Part shown: in pieces, positions 9,218 through 18,663 of the stretch
How positions within the stretch are numbered: position 1 is the stretch's first letter
Layout: every line of letters starts with the position of its first letter
Assembly: GCF_001458215.1 (NCBI RefSeq)
Contig: NZ_CYTW01000001.1
Span: forward strand, 1,054,001 to 1,118,000
Origin: Shimia thalassica
GTDB lineage: Bacteria > Pseudomonadota > Alphaproteobacteria > Rhodobacterales > Rhodobacteraceae
Reading direction: 5' to 3'
DNA length: 64,000 nt
Notes under the pieces: generated by a model
The model's database searches: none
What the model was told of the DNA's origin: nothing
The model's input: the letters and a program-made list of their open reading frames with translations, nothing else
Made by a program: the position numbers and the translations under genes

Positions 9218-9568
9218 ATGACAGATATCATCCGCAAACACACCAACGACCGCATGAGCCAGATGGTTATCCACGGCGATACGATTTATCTGGCAGGCCA
9301 GGTTGGCACGGCCGGCGCATCCGTGGCCCAACAGACGCAGGATTGTCTGGACAAGGTTGATGCCCTTCTGGCCGAAGCAGGCAGTGACAAAACACGACTG
9401 CTGCAAACCACGATCTGGATGGCCGATATGGCTGACTTTGCCGAGATGAACGCGGTTTGGGATGCTTGGGTTCCCGAAGGCTGTGCGCCTGCACGCGCAA
9501 CAGGCGAAGCCAAGTTGGCCTTGCCCGAGTTTCTGGTCGAAGTCATCGTAATTGCGGCCAAAGCCTGA
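9218..9568 (+). CDS. RidA-family enamine/imine deaminase
   Basis: A 116-residue Rid/YjgF/UK114 protein. It has the family core with the conserved arginine in PARATGEA near residue 90 and the strand LPEFLVEVIVIA at the end. RidA enzymes hydrolyse 2-aminoacrylate and other enamines released by PLP lyases, so its place behind a diaminopropionate ammonia-lyase makes metabolic sense. I chose the ATG at 9218 because the protein then begins MTDIIRKHTNDRM with the usual family length; a longer in-frame start at 9155 adds an unrelated arginine-rich tail. It lies 66 bp after the racemase gene and is probably the last gene of the cluster. Confidence 0.9.
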   Translation: MTDIIRKHTNDRMSQMVIHGDTIYLAGQVGTAGASVAQQTQDCLDKVDALLAEAGSDKTRLLQTTIWMADMADFAEMNAVWDAWVPEGCAPARATGEAKLALPEFLVEVIVIAAKA

Positions 9569-9577
9569 TGTGATGCG

Positions 9578-9607
9578 CTAAGGGCTGCGGCACTCCGCGG
9601 CCCTTAG
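9578..9607. terminator. Bidirectional hairpin between ridA-like gene and cyclase gene
   Basis: A 13-bp stem (CTAAGGGCTGCGG / CCGCGGCCCTTAG, one G-U pair) with a CACT loop lies between the convergent genes and overlaps the cyclase stop codon. There is no long T tract, so termination efficiency is uncertain. Confidence 0.6.
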
Positions 9608-11322
9608 GACTTTAGATGTGCGCCATAGATCGGCACAGGCACTGCGATCCCCTTGAGCGCGACAGGCGGCAATGTTTCGATAGAGATCGCCGGATCTTCG
9701 CCCACAGCCTGTCGGGTGGCTTCTTCCAGCAAAACCTGTCCGGGTTCGGCTTTGCTGCAAAGACGGGCCGCAAGGTTCACTGTGGAACCAAGCACGGTAT
9801 AATCCATGCGATCTCGCGCGCCCATCGCGCCCAATACCACCTCTCCCGACGCCATGCCGATACCGACCGCCAAAGCCGCGTTCGCTTGTCGGCTTTTCAT
9901 GAAGGCCGCAAGGGCTTCGGCGATTTCGACCGCGCACCGCGTCGCGCGCAGTTCCTTGTCTTCGCCAGTGAACATCGCCATCAATTCGTCGCCGACAAAT
10001 TTGTCGATGTCACCACCGTGCCGTTCCACGATTTCTGTCTGGACCTCGAAATACTGGTTCAGCACCAAAATAACCTCTTCCGGTGACACGGTTTCCGAAA
10101 ACGCCGTATATCCCCGAATATCGCTGAACAGCATTGTCACCGCCCGACGTTCGCCCCCCCGCGACATGCTTTCGCCGTCTCTGGCCTGAATGGCGGTCAT
10201 GGTTTCGTTGCTGACGAATTTCATCAGCTCAAGCCGTTCGCCCAACTGGCCTGCCATTTCGTTTATACGTTTGGACAGGTCGCCGATTTCGTCGCGAGCA
10301 CGGACGTTTTCTACGCGTGCCGAGAATTCACCGCGTCCGACCTGTTCCGCGACACGTCCAATTTTGAGAATGGGCCCCGTCAAACCACGCGAAAAGATCA
10401 AAGCCGCCGCCGAGGCCGCCGCAAAGCCAAAAGCCCCCACAATGAGAATGCTGCGCATCATCTCGTAAATCACGGCATAGGCGTTCTTCTCGGACAGTTC
10501 GGTCACAACCGCCCAAGGAAACCAATCGGGAAAGGCATAAGCGCCGAGCATAACCGTACCATCAGGACGGACATAGCTTTCCAGTGCATCAGCCCGCGCG
10601 CCAGCCACGATCAGGGGCATTGCAGAAGACACGATGCTGCGTTCGGTCATCACTCTGGGTGTGTCCACCAGCGCGGAGCGTCCGGCATGATCGACAATGG
10701 TGATTTCGCCCCGTTGCCGGAAGGGATGGCTTTCAAAGGATTTGCGCAGCGCGGCAAGATCGATTTTGGCGACCAGTGTCAGCTGCCGACCTGCAATCCG
10801 GCTGTCCATGGGCAAAGCCAAGGTTGCCAGCCAATCGCCTGTTGCATCGATTTGCGAAATAAGAGGGCGGCCATATTGCCCTGTACTCTCGATGTTCGAG
10901 ACCAGTTCGCCGGACGCGCGCAACACCTCCATCGGGTCCAGCCCGTTTTCGGCCAGCCGGTTGGCAAACGCCTGATCTGTCACCATCAAAGGAAAATCAG
11001 CGCCCTGAACACTCAGCTGCAATGCGACAACACCGGGAAGTTGCTCCATGCCTTGTGTCAAAAGGGACACCTTTTGGGTGACATCCAGTTCGGGATTGTC
11101 GACACCACTTCGGATCACCGAAAGCGGGGTCAGCCAGCGGCCCTCATAGAAGCCGTCGAATTCACCACGTATCTGGGCCGCGACGCCGGTCAGGTCTTCG
11201 TTTGCTGCGCTTTTCAGTTCATCCCGTGCGATACGCACAAGGTTTTCGCCCACCAGTGCCAAGGGAACGATGGCAACAAGAGCGGCAAACAGAAAGAACT
11301 TGAGCGTTAGTGGAAAACGCAT
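9604..11322 (-). CDS. Membrane class III adenylate cyclase with extracytoplasmic sensor and HAMP
   Basis: A 572-residue protein predicted to make cAMP from ATP. TM1 spans about residues 7-26, an extracytoplasmic Cache-like sensor about 27-285, TM2 about 287-310, HAMP about 308-362, and the cyclase catalytic domain about 385-565. Both metal aspartates are present (LFSDIRGY near 399 and DKFVGDELM near 442). The purine-specifying lysine (DKFVGD) and aspartate (MDYTVLG) favour ATP. The transition-state Asn and Arg are in VNLAARL near 515. It starts 6 bp after the PKD gene stop, so it is the third gene of that operon and probably reads out a signal in the envelope. Cyclic-nucleotide specificity is inferred from the residues only. 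Confidence 0.93.
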   Translation of the reverse strand: MRFPLTLKFFLFAALVAIVPLALVGENLVRIARDELKSAANEDLTGVAAQIRGEFDGFYEGRWLTPLSVIRSGVDNPELDVTQKVSLLTQGMEQLPGVVALQLSVQGADFPLMVTDQAFANRLAENGLDPMEVLRASGELVSNIESTGQYGRPLISQIDATGDWLATLALPMDSRIAGRQLTLVAKIDLAALRKSFESHPFRQRGEITIVDHAGRSALVDTPRVMTERSIVSSAMPLIVAGARADALESYVRPDGTVMLGAYAFPDWFPWAVVTELSEKNAYAVIYEMMRSILIVGAFGFAAASAAALIFSRGLTGPILKIGRVAEQVGRGEFSARVENVRARDEIGDLSKRINEMAGQLGERLELMKFVSNETMTAIQARDGESMSRGGERRAVTMLFSDIRGYTAFSETVSPEEVILVLNQYFEVQTEIVERHGGDIDKFVGDELMAMFTGEDKELRATRCAVEIAEALAAFMKSRQANAALAVGIGMASGEVVLGAMGARDRMDYTVLGSTVNLAARLCSKAEPGQVLLEEATRQAVGEDPAISIETLPPVALKGIAVPVPIYGAHLKS

Positions 11323-11328
11323 GCTGCT

Positions 11329-14300
11329 CTACTCTCGTGATGTTGCAATGACAGTGGCTGTATCCTGCGCGACACCACAGGACAGACCCGTCGCATCCCG
11401 TGCTGTCACGGTTACGGTATAGCTGCCCGGTTCGGTATAGCGATGGCGCGCGATGGCGCCCTTCATGGCGGATTGATCTCCAAAGGTCCATTCAAGGCTC
11501 AGCCCCTGACCATCGGGGTCACTGGCAGAACTCGCATCAAAGCGCAGGACGTCATGGGCTGCACCAACAGGCGTGGTGAGGTCAGGACCGGCTTCGACCG
11601 TCGGGGGCGCGTTGACAAGAATACTTGCAACGTCTTCGCCGATCGCACAGGCGCTTCCGCTGTCATCTGTCACTCTTAGGGTCACGCCAACCGTGCCGCT
11701 TGTGTCAAAGACGCGTGCAACTTCTGGACCTTCCAGCGAAACGCCGTCCGAGAACTCCCAGATCCAAGAGGTGATCGTGCCGTCGGGATCGCTGGCCTGT
11801 GCCGAAAACAGGGTTTCCGCGCCCGGGCAAACAATCCTGTCCGCGCCCGCATCCGCCAGAGGCGTTGCATTCACACGGGCATATGTTTCTGCGCTGCGCC
11901 GCGAATTTGCCAACCCGCGCCCGTCATCCGCCGTAACGGTGACGGGATACAGGCCGGGTTCTGCAAAGTTGTGCGAGACTTGCGCGCCTTCAAGCGTCTG
12001 GCCGTCTCCGAAATTCCACATCACGTTGGTTCCGGAGGCGACCCCGATGGACCAGTCATGCGCCGTTGCCGGACAAATCGGCGGTGGCGTGGCCAGTCCG
12101 GCCAAGGGAACAGGGTTTACGGTGATGGTTCGTGTCATGGTTTGTTGGCTGTTGCCGGTTCCTGCATCGTCCGCGACAAGAAGCGTGACATCATAGGTGC
12201 CCGGAATGTCAAAGCGGTGCTGCGTTGTGACACCGTCAGATGTTATGCCATCGCCAAAGTCCCAATCAAACGCCATGATCGCGCCGTCTGCATCGCTGGA
12301 CTGGCTGGCATCAAACGATACCAGCGCCCCGGCCGCAACCTGGTCAGGGACATCCACCACAGGGATGGGCGCGGCGTTCACGATGATCTTGTGGCGGCTG
12401 GCCAGATTTCCGCAATCCTGTTCGCCACCTTCAAGCGTGGTTTCGAGTTCGGCAAAATAGATCCCCGGTTCCGCAAAGGTGTGGGTGATGTTCTGGCCAG
12501 AGGCTGTGCCCCCGTCCGAGAAACGCCATGTATATCCTGTGGGATCACCCGTGCCGGCTTCGTTCCCTAATATTGCACCAAATTCAACCGGCTCGCCTGC
12601 TGGCGCCCGTGCGGGGGCGTTGATGCTTTGGGTTTTGGCCGGAAGAACCGTGACCTGCATCGTGTCGGTGTCAACGGGGCTACATTGTCCGTTTGCTTCG
12701 CCGGTGATGGTGAGCGTGACAGTTTGTTCACCGATCCGGTCAAAGGCTTTGACCGGCTGTGCGCCGCTGGCACGGCTGCCGTCGCCGAACGTCCATTCAT
12801 ATGCGTTGACCGAGCCATCCGCGTCCGTCGATCCCGTGCCGTCAAGCCGGACCTCTTGGTGGATGCACACGGTCATATCATCGCCAGCATTCGCAATCGG
12901 GCCTTCGTTGACGATGACGGCAATCCGATCAAGGTCAGTACCGCGTTGCGAGCCGCTTTCATCATTCACTTCAAGGGTGACCGCGTAGGTGCCGGGCATT
13001 TCGTATGTCTTGGACGGGTTCACGATATCCGCCGTTGATCCATCCCCGAAAGTCCAGCCAAAGGCGAGCAAATCGCCGTCTGCATCCGAAGACCCGGACG
13101 CGTCAAACAACACGGACTGCCCCGAACAGACTTCGCGGTTGCCGCCTGCATTGGCCATGGGGCGGGCGTTTATCGTGACCGTGGTTGCATCCACGTCGCC
13201 TGCGTTGACCAGCCCGGTGCCGTCATTCACCCAGAGCGTCACGGGATAGCGGCCTGCCTTGGGGAAAATATGCGTGACTTCGCGACCGAAAACGGCCTCT
13301 GACCCGTCGCCAAAGTCCCATTTGTAGATCAGGTTGTCCCCGTCGGCGTCGGTCGACCCGCTTCCGTCAAACGTGATCTGAAGCTGGTCCGTGTCAATCT
13401 CGGGACCGGCATCCGCGACAGGGCCATGGTTCACATGGATTGTCACCTCGTCGAACGCGGTGGCATTGGCCACGCCGCTGTCATCCTGAACGGTCAGACG
13501 GGCGCTATAGATGCCGGACGTGGGCCACGCCCGATCGATCACGGCCCCTTCAAGAGCATGGCTTAGATCGTCAAATTCCCAGCGATACAGGCTAATGCGG
13601 CCATCCGCATCATACGAGCGCCGCGCGTCGAACCGAATGGTCTCGTCCGGTGCAATCAGACGGTCTGCGCCTGCGACTGCGGTTGGCTGGGCGTTGACCG
13701 TGATAAACACTTCAGAGTCGTCATCCGCCGCGCCGCCCCGGAAATCATCCATGACCCGCAAACCGATGCGGTGCACGCCGGGCGTGTCGAGGGTGCGCGA
13801 CAATCGTTTGCCGCTGTCCTCGCTTCCGTCTGAAAACGTCCAGTCATAGCGCGCGATCCGGCCATCAGGATCAATCGATGCGCCCGCGTCCAGAAGGAAC
13901 TCTTCTCCTGGGGCAACCGTCAATGATGGGCCTGCATCCGCGATCGGGCTTGCGTTGACGGTGACTTGCATCACATCGCGGTGCGAGCTTTGCGGCGCGC
14001 CACTGTCATCGGTAACGGTTAGGGCGACCTCATAGACGCCCGGATGGCGATAGCTGTGAACCGGTGTGGGGCCTTGTCCCGTGCGTCCATCGCCGTAATC
14101 CCAGAAATAGGACAGGATTTTGCCGTCGATATCGCGTGACACGGTGCCGTCAAACTGAACATCGGACACGGTAACAAACTGATCCGGTCCGGCTTCGGCC
14201 ACTGGACGGGTGTTGACCACAACAGGAAGTGTGATCGACTGAATTGCGCTGGCTGTGGCAGAATTGTCCATGACGGTCAGCGTGACATCGTACACGCCAG

Positions 14301-16206
14301 GGCTGGCCCATGCGTATTCGACCATGTCACCTTCGCCCATCGCGCCATCCCCGAAGTCCCAGAGATAGCTGATGATTGCCCCATCCTCATCCAGAGAGCC
14401 GGTGCCATCCAAAGACACGGCTTCGCCCACGGCCACAGGTTCGTCCGGAACAATCGCGGCTGGAACCGGGGGGGCATTGACGCGGATTGTGACGCTGTCA
14501 GTGGTTGTCTGGTTTGCAACACCACTGTCATCGGTCACAGACAGGGTTGCCGTGAAAACACCCGAAGACTCAAACGCGTGGGTTATATTGGGGCCTTCGA
14601 TTGTGGTGCCGTCGCCCATGTCCCAAACATAGCTTTTGATGGCACCATCCACGTCATAACTTGCGCGCCCGTTCAGCTGGACCGGAGAGCCGATAATTGA
14701 GGTCTGGTCTGATCCTGCCTCGGCGACAGGCGGGGCGTTGACGGTGACCATACGTGTGGCAAGGCCAAAGTTGCAGGGATGATCGCTGTCATCGGTCACG
14801 CGCAACAAGGCGCGGTAAATACCGGGCGTGCCATAGGCCTTTTCCAATTGCGCCAACGGTGCGGTTTCCCCGTCACCAAAGGTCCAGAGATATCCGGTAA
14901 TCGGGGAATCCGACGGGACAGAGGCGCTTCCGTCAAAGGGGATCAGTTCTCCGGGGGCTACTGTCAGAGCTTGCCCTGCGTTGGCGCGCGGGGCGACGCG
15001 CAAATGCACAGGAATAAAGCCCTCTGCACCACGCGCGGCCCGTGTGCCGGGTTCAAGAACCCGCAAACGCGCGGTTGGGCGGCCCGGCGCACCGTAACTG
15101 TAGACGATGACGGGTTCATCTGATGTGCTGCCGTCGCCAAAGTCCCATTGATAGGCAAGTCTCGGGTCTCCTCCGGCAGTGCTGGCGTCAAACGCAACCG
15201 AGGCGCAATCTGCGAGAGCGCGGGCGCGGGGAATTGCTTCGGGGCGTTCCGGTTCCGTGACAGGGCGGGGCGGGATCAAAAATGGCAAGGCGTTCCCGTC
15301 CGGATCAAAAGCGGACAGCGTTACGTCGTTCGGTGTTTCGAACCCGCCACGCAATGTGACGGCCAAAAGGTCTTCGTCTGTTTCCACCTCTTGCGAGGCC
15401 CATGTGTTTTGCCCTGATGCCCCAAGCTGTATGTCGGAATACATCTGGTTCAGGCGCAGATCGGCCGCGGCACCATCAAAGTTCTGAAGGGTCAGTGGCG
15501 TTTTATCTTTGTTCAACAGTTCAATGCGCGTTCCCACGGGGCCACCCGGCCAGCGGATGGTGGGTTGATAGGCGATCATCTTGAGCCCGTCGGGGGCCTT
15601 GTGGCGATCCCGTGCAAGGCTGATATCCACGTTAAAGCCGTTCCCGTCATTGCCACGAGCCCCAAGCACATCCAGACGGAACCACGCCCGATCCCCGATC
15701 ACCTCACCTTGTCGGGCACGCACGGCCCCGAGCGAGACCCAGGTTTCGTTGGTTTTGGCGTCGGCAGCAAAACTCACTTCTTTGAGTTGCTTGCCGGGTC
15801 CCTTTGACAAAAGGTCTTTTGTGTCTGGCACCGAAGGTCTTGCCCCGTCGGTCACGGCCACCGGCATTGACATGCCGGTCATGGCCTCGGCGCCGCCATA
15901 GATGCGAAAAACCGTTTCCGTGTCGTTGTGACCACCGTACCGGAAATCATGGGCGCCGCTCATTTCGGGGTCAAAAATACGGACATAGATGCGATCCCGC
16001 AGATCTTTGGGAACGCTAAAGAAAATCTCTTCGCGGTGGTCGATATCGCCTTCGCGGGTCGGGGCCTGCTTTCCATAGACGACAAGCAATCCGTCATTGG
16101 GCGGTGCGGCCATATTTTGGGCAGACAGCGGCGCGGACAACGCCAGCACTGAACAAAGCCCAAATGTCATGCGGCGCGCATGCCGTAGAGAAAGTCTTGC
16201 TGTCAT
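11329..16206 (-). CDS. Giant exported PKD-repeat protein (about 15 PKD domains)
   Basis: A 1625-residue exported protein. An N-terminal signal peptide (RRMTFGLCSVLALSAPLSAQ, cleavage near residue 30) is followed by a non-repetitive N-domain (about 35-310). An array of about 15 PKD immunoglobulin-like domains then runs from about 330 to the end. Each is marked by a WDFGDG-type motif (YQWDFGDGS, YLWTFGDGE, YVWDMGDGT, FGWTFGDGS and so on). Units 6 and 7 are degenerate (TFSDGS, EFDDLS). PKD domains usually mediate protein or carbohydrate binding at the cell surface. There is no catalytic domain, RTX or sorting signal. The ATG at 16206 overlaps the upstream gene's stop (TAATG), so translation is coupled. 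An in-frame extension to 16317 lies inside the upstream gene and is rejected. Confidence 0.93.
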   Translation of the reverse strand: MTARLSLRHARRMTFGLCSVLALSAPLSAQNMAAPPNDGLLVVYGKQAPTREGDIDHREEIFFSVPKDLRDRIYVRIFDPEMSGAHDFRYGGHNDTETVFRIYGGAEAMTGMSMPVAVTDGARPSVPDTKDLLSKGPGKQLKEVSFAADAKTNETWVSLGAVRARQGEVIGDRAWFRLDVLGARGNDGNGFNVDISLARDRHKAPDGLKMIAYQPTIRWPGGPVGTRIELLNKDKTPLTLQNFDGAAADLRLNQMYSDIQLGASGQNTWASQEVETDEDLLAVTLRGGFETPNDVTLSAFDPDGNALPFLIPPRPVTEPERPEAIPRARALADCASVAFDASTAGGDPRLAYQWDFGDGSTSDEPVIVYSYGAPGRPTARLRVLEPGTRAARGAEGFIPVHLRVAPRANAGQALTVAPGELIPFDGSASVPSDSPITGYLWTFGDGETAPLAQLEKAYGTPGIYRALLRVTDDSDHPCNFGLATRMVTVNAPPVAEAGSDQTSIIGSPVQLNGRASYDVDGAIKSYVWDMGDGTTIEGPNITHAFESSGVFTATLSVTDDSGVANQTTTDSVTIRVNAPPVPAAIVPDEPVAVGEAVSLDGTGSLDEDGAIISYLWDFGDGAMGEGDMVEYAWASPGVYDVTLTVMDNSATASAIQSITLPVVVNTRPVAEAGPDQFVTVSDVQFDGTVSRDIDGKILSYFWDYGDGRTGQGPTPVHSYRHPGVYEVALTVTDDSGAPQSSHRDVMQVTVNASPIADAGPSLTVAPGEEFLLDAGASIDPDGRIARYDWTFSDGSEDSGKRLSRTLDTPGVHRIGLRVMDDFRGGAADDDSEVFITVNAQPTAVAGADRLIAPDETIRFDARRSYDADGRISLYRWEFDDLSHALEGAVIDRAWPTSGIYSARLTVQDDSGVANATAFDEVTIHVNHGPVADAGPEIDTDQLQITFDGSGSTDADGDNLIYKWDFGDGSEAVFGREVTHIFPKAGRYPVTLWVNDGTGLVNAGDVDATTVTINARPMANAGGNREVCSGQSVLFDASGSSDADGDLLAFGWTFGDGSTADIVNPSKTYEMPGTYAVTLEVNDESGSQRGTDLDRIAVIVNEGPIANAGDDMTVCIHQEVRLDGTGSTDADGSVNAYEWTFGDGSRASGAQPVKAFDRIGEQTVTLTITGEANGQCSPVDTDTMQVTVLPAKTQSINAPARAPAGEPVEFGAILGNEAGTGDPTGYTWRFSDGGTASGQNITHTFAEPGIYFAELETTLEGGEQDCGNLASRHKIIVNAAPIPVVDVPDQVAAGALVSFDASQSSDADGAIMAFDWDFGDGITSDGVTTQHRFDIPGTYDVTLLVADDAGTGNSQQTMTRTITVNPVPLAGLATPPPICPATAHDWSIGVASGTNVMWNFGDGQTLEGAQVSHNFAEPGLYPVTVTADDGRGLANSRRSAETYARVNATPLADAGADRIVCPGAETLFSAQASDPDGTITSWIWEFSDGVSLEGPEVARVFDTSGTVGVTLRVTDDSGSACAIGEDVASILVNAPPTVEAGPDLTTPVGAAHDVLRFDASSASDPDGQGLSLEWTFGDQSAMKGAIARHRYTEPGSYTVTVTARDATGLSCGVAQDTATVIATSRE

Positions 16207-18563
16207 TACCAGATTGCCTCGTTTCCTGCGTAATCCTGAAGGATCAGTTCTACCAGTTCGATGTCGCCTGCCTCGGCTGGCAGGGTTGCACGACAAACGC
16301 CGGCGGCGCTGTCGCATCGCAGATACCCCTCACGTTCGGCATCACCTATCATAAGGATAAACTGCGCCGCCTGCCGCAGCCCCGAAATATCGGTGGCTTC
16401 AACGGCGATTTCGATCGGGCCGCTGTCGCCTTTGGGACGCTCAAGGGACACGTCGAGGATCTCGGGCGGGTCGAGATCCAGCACGGTTTCGATGGCCAAA
16501 AGGCCGATGTTTCCTGCCGCGTCCAACGCGCGCAATTCAAAATTGTTGCGCCCCGAAACCAGCGCGACATCCAGAACAAACCCTCCGTCGATCATGTTGA
16601 CGGGCACGCCATCCAGCGTGAGCGAAACCGCGTCCTGAATGCTGCCTGACAGTTCGAGAACATCCTCGAAAGAGGACCGCGGCGGTGGCGTGTCCAGCAC
16701 GATGACCGGCGCAATTTCATCTCGCAGGACAGAGAATGTGGTTTTGCCCAGTTCCTTGCCTGCATCAGACAGGATCTGAAGATGATAGGTTTCCTCGGTT
16801 CCTGTAGCAGGCACAGAGAGACCGATCTGGCCTCCGCCTGTCACAGTTGTTCTTGCGATCTCTTCACCGCTGAGCGTTCTGACAATGACATCGCGTCCGG
16901 CGTCCGCGGTTGTGCGGGCGGCAATCGTCATTTCCGCGTTTCGCGAGACCAGCACATCTCCGGCGCGGGGCATCGTTGCATCCAGGGTGATCGTCGCCTG
17001 TTCACCCGGACGATAGATAACCGTGTGGGATTTGCTGCTAACGTTGCCCGCTGCATCCACAGCTTCCAGCAAAAGCGTGTTTGTGCCGGGAACAAGCATC
17101 ACGGCCTCAAGAAAACTGCCGTCATCGCCAACGGTGATGTCCTTGCCATTCAACAGCAGGAAAGCGTCTTTTTCCGAGGCCCCCAACACTTCGATTTCGG
17201 GTGTTTCAACGGTGATGTTGTCGGTTGGTGCAAACAGGGCAAGGAAAGGAGGCGTGTTGTCTATGCGCAGTTCAAATTCGCCGGTTTCGCTCCATTTGCC
17301 GGGCAGGCCCAGTTTGTCCAGCGCGGCAACCCGCCAGTAATAGGGGCCGGGGTCAAGGTTCTCGACGCGAAAAGCGGTTTCGGCAATGCCCCATTGCGAA
17401 TTGATCATATGGTTGAAACCCCGATCCGCCGCCAGCTCGAGCCAGTATCCGGCAGCGCCGTCATGTGCGCGCCATCCAAGGGGGACATTGGTTCCATAAA
17501 CTTTGGTGTTACCAACCGGGGCCGTGAGATAGGGACGATCCAGTGCCTCGGTTTTCACGGCCTTACCATCAGGTGTGATAACCACGCCTTCGTCCCGCCC
17601 GAGGCTCACATTGTTTGCACCTGCCTGAATATCCAGCGAGGCGACATCAAAATTCACAAAGCGCGCATTCTGGGTGTCGTTCTTGATCCAGAAGTCATTG
17701 GATTCTGTTGTTGTCTTGATGCCCGGTACATCGATTTCAAAACTGTCCTGATCAGACAGTTGGTTCAGAAGAGCATAAAAATCGCCGCTGGCAAGGCTGA
17801 CTTTGGTCACCTCTTTGCCAGTAAGCGGGTCCGAGCGCATGCGCTGGATGGTGGCGTTTGAATTCGGGTTAAGCCGAAGGCGGCTCAGGTCGCGAAACGT
17901 GACCTGTGTGGTGGAATTGGACAGGGTGCGAAGACGCTCGAATTCTACCAGAATATCGCGCAGGTCCCGATCCGTCCAAGCCGCTTCGGCGGGGTCACGA
18001 CCTTCGACTTGTCCATGAATGTCCGTGATCAATGCTTCTGCAGAGCGGTCTCGTTGTTTGACTGCAATATCAAAGGCTTCTTTGGCGTGTTCGGTGGCTT
18101 CGCCCGCAAACAAGACAACATCGCGCCATTCGCCTTCGCCGCGGTGGTGGATAGCGGTTTCGCGGCTTTCGAGGGCCGAGCCGATTTCATCTGGTGCAAA
18201 CAGGCGCGCGCCTTGGGCCGTTGCTTTCTGGATCGCGGACAAGGACGCCAGCAAGGCGTCGTCTGCCAGAGCCACTTGTCGTACCGGCATCTGAATCAGC
18301 ATTCCGGGAGATAAATCCGCCGGAGACGCAACCTGATTGAGCTTTAAAACCGTTGGCCAAAGGTCCGGATCATTCAAATGCTCAGCCACGAAATCGCGCA
18401 ATGTTTCATTGCCGGAAAAAGCGATGACTTCATAAGGAGCTTCGAAAGGATCGGTCTCGGCGAGTGTAGCTGTGGCGCTGCCTCCGATCATAATCGGAAG
18501 CACCAATCGCATCAGCCCATAGGCCGTGCGCAAAGTGGTCGCGCTCTTCCAAGGGCGAAACAT
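16206..18563 (-). CDS. LysM/FecR-like exported protein with Ig-like modules
   Basis: A 785-residue exported protein, first gene of the operon with the PKD protein and adenylate cyclase. A signal peptide covers about residues 1-35. A LysM-like segment (about 45-95, with LWPTVLKLNQV and SPGMLIQMPV) suggests peptidoglycan contact. A FecR-like beta domain lies at about 250-345 (VSLASGDFYALL, then NVSLGRDEGVVITPDGKA). Fibronectin-like (345-440) and Ig-like modules follow, with two DAAGN motifs. I chose the ATG at 18563 because AGGGAG sits 6 bases upstream; an ATG nine codons earlier lacks such a site. FecR-domain proteins paired with cyclases suggest an envelope sensor or scaffold. The ligand is unknown. 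Confidence 0.85.
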   Translation of the reverse strand: MFRPWKSATTLRTAYGLMRLVLPIMIGGSATATLAETDPFEAPYEVIAFSGNETLRDFVAEHLNDPDLWPTVLKLNQVASPADLSPGMLIQMPVRQVALADDALLASLSAIQKATAQGARLFAPDEIGSALESRETAIHHRGEGEWRDVVLFAGEATEHAKEAFDIAVKQRDRSAEALITDIHGQVEGRDPAEAAWTDRDLRDILVEFERLRTLSNSTTQVTFRDLSRLRLNPNSNATIQRMRSDPLTGKEVTKVSLASGDFYALLNQLSDQDSFEIDVPGIKTTTESNDFWIKNDTQNARFVNFDVASLDIQAGANNVSLGRDEGVVITPDGKAVKTEALDRPYLTAPVGNTKVYGTNVPLGWRAHDGAAGYWLELAADRGFNHMINSQWGIAETAFRVENLDPGPYYWRVAALDKLGLPGKWSETGEFELRIDNTPPFLALFAPTDNITVETPEIEVLGASEKDAFLLLNGKDITVGDDGSFLEAVMLVPGTNTLLLEAVDAAGNVSSKSHTVIYRPGEQATITLDATMPRAGDVLVSRNAEMTIAARTTADAGRDVIVRTLSGEEIARTTVTGGGQIGLSVPATGTEETYHLQILSDAGKELGKTTFSVLRDEIAPVIVLDTPPPRSSFEDVLELSGSIQDAVSLTLDGVPVNMIDGGFVLDVALVSGRNNFELRALDAAGNIGLLAIETVLDLDPPEILDVSLERPKGDSGPIEIAVEATDISGLRQAAQFILMIGDAEREGYLRCDSAAGVCRATLPAEAGDIELVELILQDYAGNEAIW

Positions 18564-18663
18564 GCCCAACTCCCTAAAATCAATTATCAATAAAAGATCG
18601 ATGTCTCCGGCATATGCTGGTGTAAAAAACCTATTTTTTCAAGTTTTTTCGATATTCTACTGT

